NCBI GenBank assembly: GCA_027346925.1
Contig: DAIERH010000023.1
Location: forward strand, 1 to 13,418
DNA from: Geobacter sp.
GTDB lineage: Bacteria; Desulfobacterota; Desulfuromonadia; Geobacterales; Pseudopelobacteraceae
Reading direction: 5' to 3'
DNA: 13,418 bases
Shown here: one piece after another, positions 12,559 through 13,418 of the stretch
Position numbering within the stretch: position 1 is the first letter of the stretch
How the letters are laid out: the number at the start of each line of letters is the position of its first letter
Position numbers and translations under genes: made by a program
The notes under the pieces: model-generated
What the model saw: the letters and a program-made list of their open reading frames with translations, nothing else
Database searches by the model: none
What the model was told of the DNA's origin: nothing

Positions 12559-13418
12559 GTACTGCTGTCGATGGCAGGGCGCTTAACGAGGGTGGGGTCA
12601 GCGTCGGTACCGCCAGCTTCCGGCGCGCCAACCTGGCCCTGTTCTGCGCCGGCTTTGTCACCTTCGTGACCCTCTACGACGTACAACCGCTGCTGCCGCT
12701 CTTCTCCCGCGAGTTTAACGTGCCGCCGGCCGTGGGAAGCCTGCCGCTCTCGATAAGTACCGGTGCCCTGGCGCTCTCCATGCTGGTCGTCGGCACCGTC
12801 TCAGAGACGCTCGGGCGCAAGCCGCTCATGACGGTTTCCCTGTTTCTCACCTCGCTCCTGGCCATCATGACCCTCTTCAGCCACGGTTTCGGGTCGCTGC
12901 TGGCCCTGCGACTGGTCCAAGGGATTGCGTTGGCCGGGGTCCCATCGGTGGCCATGGCCTATCTGGGCGAGGAGATGGATGCCCGCTCCATCGGCGCCGC
13001 CATGGGACTCTACATCGGAGGCACCGCCGTGGGGGGCATGACGGGGCGGATCGGATCGGCACTTCTCTGCGATTACCTCCCCTGGCATACCGCCATCGGG
13101 ATCATCGGCGTGATCAGCCTGTTGCTGAGCCTGCTGTTCCTGAAAAGCCTGCCCCCATCTTCCAACTTTCGGCGACACCCCTTCCAGGTGCGCTACCTGT
13201 TCACCTCCCTGGGCCGGCATATGCGCGAGCCAGGCCTGCTCTGCCTGTACGGCCTGGCCTTTCTCGGCATGGGAGGCTTCGTCACTCTCTACAACTACAT
13301 CGGTTTCCGCCTGCTGGCCCCCCCTTACAACCTCAGCCAATCACGGGTCAGCCTGATCTTCCTTGTCTACCTGCTGGGTTCCCTCAGTTCCGGCGGCGCC
13401 GGTCGACTGATCCATCGC
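12555..13418 (+). CDS. MFS transporter, YnfM-like (C-terminal part outside window)
   Basis: 288 codons are visible before the right edge, of roughly 400 expected. Twelve-helix major facilitator of the inner membrane; the visible part covers about eight helices. Seen: LALFCAGFVTFVTLYDVQPL (27-46), the YDVQPLLPLFSREF signature typical of YnfM-type permeases, loop motif A at about 80-91 (GTVSETLGRKPL), MGLYIGGTAVGGMTGRIGSA, then GFVTLYNYIGFRLL in the second half. E. coli YnfM shares the same pattern; such proteins are drug/metabolite efflux permeases, with real substrates mostly unknown. Start: GTG 12555 overlaps the methyltransferase stop (GTGA); no strong ribosome binding site, so translational coupling is likely. 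The first 20 residues are unconserved, so a later start is possible. Confidence 0.9.
   Translation, partial: MSTAVDGRALNEGGVSVGTASFRRANLALFCAGFVTFVTLYDVQPLLPLFSREFNVPPAVGSLPLSISTGALALSMLVVGTVSETLGRKPLMTVSLFLTSLLAIMTLFSHGFGSLLALRLVQGIALAGVPSVAMAYLGEEMDARSIGAAMGLYIGGTAVGGMTGRIGSALLCDYLPWHTAIGIIGVISLLLSLLFLKSLPPSSNFRRHPFQVRYLFTSLGRHMREPGLLCLYGLAFLGMGGFVTLYNYIGFRLLAPPYNLSQSRVSLIFLVYLLGSLSSGGAGRLIHR

Noticed and set aside
12801..13340. Minus-strand frame of 179 codons opposite the MFS gene
   Set aside because: Gln/His/Glu-rich antisense of transmembrane-coding sequence, a common artefact of GC-rich membrane genes.
1..13418. CRISPR array, tRNA/rRNA, integrase/transposase or phage genes
   Set aside because: No regularly spaced repeats, no cloverleaf-type sequence, and no recombinase or phage structural motif was found on either strand.

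Overview
The window (about 13.4 kb, GC-rich, with AT-rich intergenic islands) looks like chromosomal DNA of a Geobacter/Pelobacter-type bacterium (Desulfuromonadales). This is an inference from the gene mix (a DUF502 membrane protein, a PilZ/YcgR-type protein, a CoA-binding-domain protein, GreB, MsrB, two ABC-F ATPases, orphan IclR regulator) and from base composition. No ribosomal, tRNA, CRISPR, transposase or phage gene is seen. Both ends cut through genes.

Left block, minus strand (1-2693). msrB, with two plausible translation starts, is followed by a rho-independent terminator and a DUF1653 gene. After an extended palindrome comes a tightly packed set: a Cys-rich mini-protein, an antibiotic-biosynthesis-monooxygenase (ABM) domain gene carrying a one-base frameshift, a PhnA/YjdM-like zinc-ribbon protein, and the N-terminal half of an Uup-type ABC-F ATPase. 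The close spacing suggests one transcript. Divergent from msrB, on the plus strand, are a DUF2007-like small protein with its own promoter and terminator, then a complete second ABC-F ATPase (3146-4771).

Middle block (4925-7335). On the minus strand lie a ribbon-helix-helix protein, an IclR-type HTH-only protein and a DUF502 membrane protein. They are divergent from a full-length IclR regulator on the plus strand. The 304-bp AT-rich space between them holds three related palindromes of the form ATTTCGC-N3-GCGAAAT, two of them 20 bp apart. Three DNA-binding proteins around one operator-rich region is the most system-like feature here.

Right block (7430-13418). greB is followed by a translationally coupled GNAT acetyltransferase and M20 metallopeptidase pair (4-bp overlap). 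A convergent PilZ-domain protein follows, divergent from a small CoA-binding-domain protein. A 542-bp non-coding stretch with a perfect 10-bp hairpin and an AT-rich promoter-like island comes next. Then come a class I SAM-dependent methyltransferase and a YnfM-like MFS exporter that overlap by four bases (GTGA). The exporter runs off the right edge.

Most genes belong to known families. I do not see a clear new defence or biosynthetic system. The best leads are the three-regulator island, the dual-start MsrB, the frameshifted ABM gene and the coupled acetyltransferase/deacylase pair.
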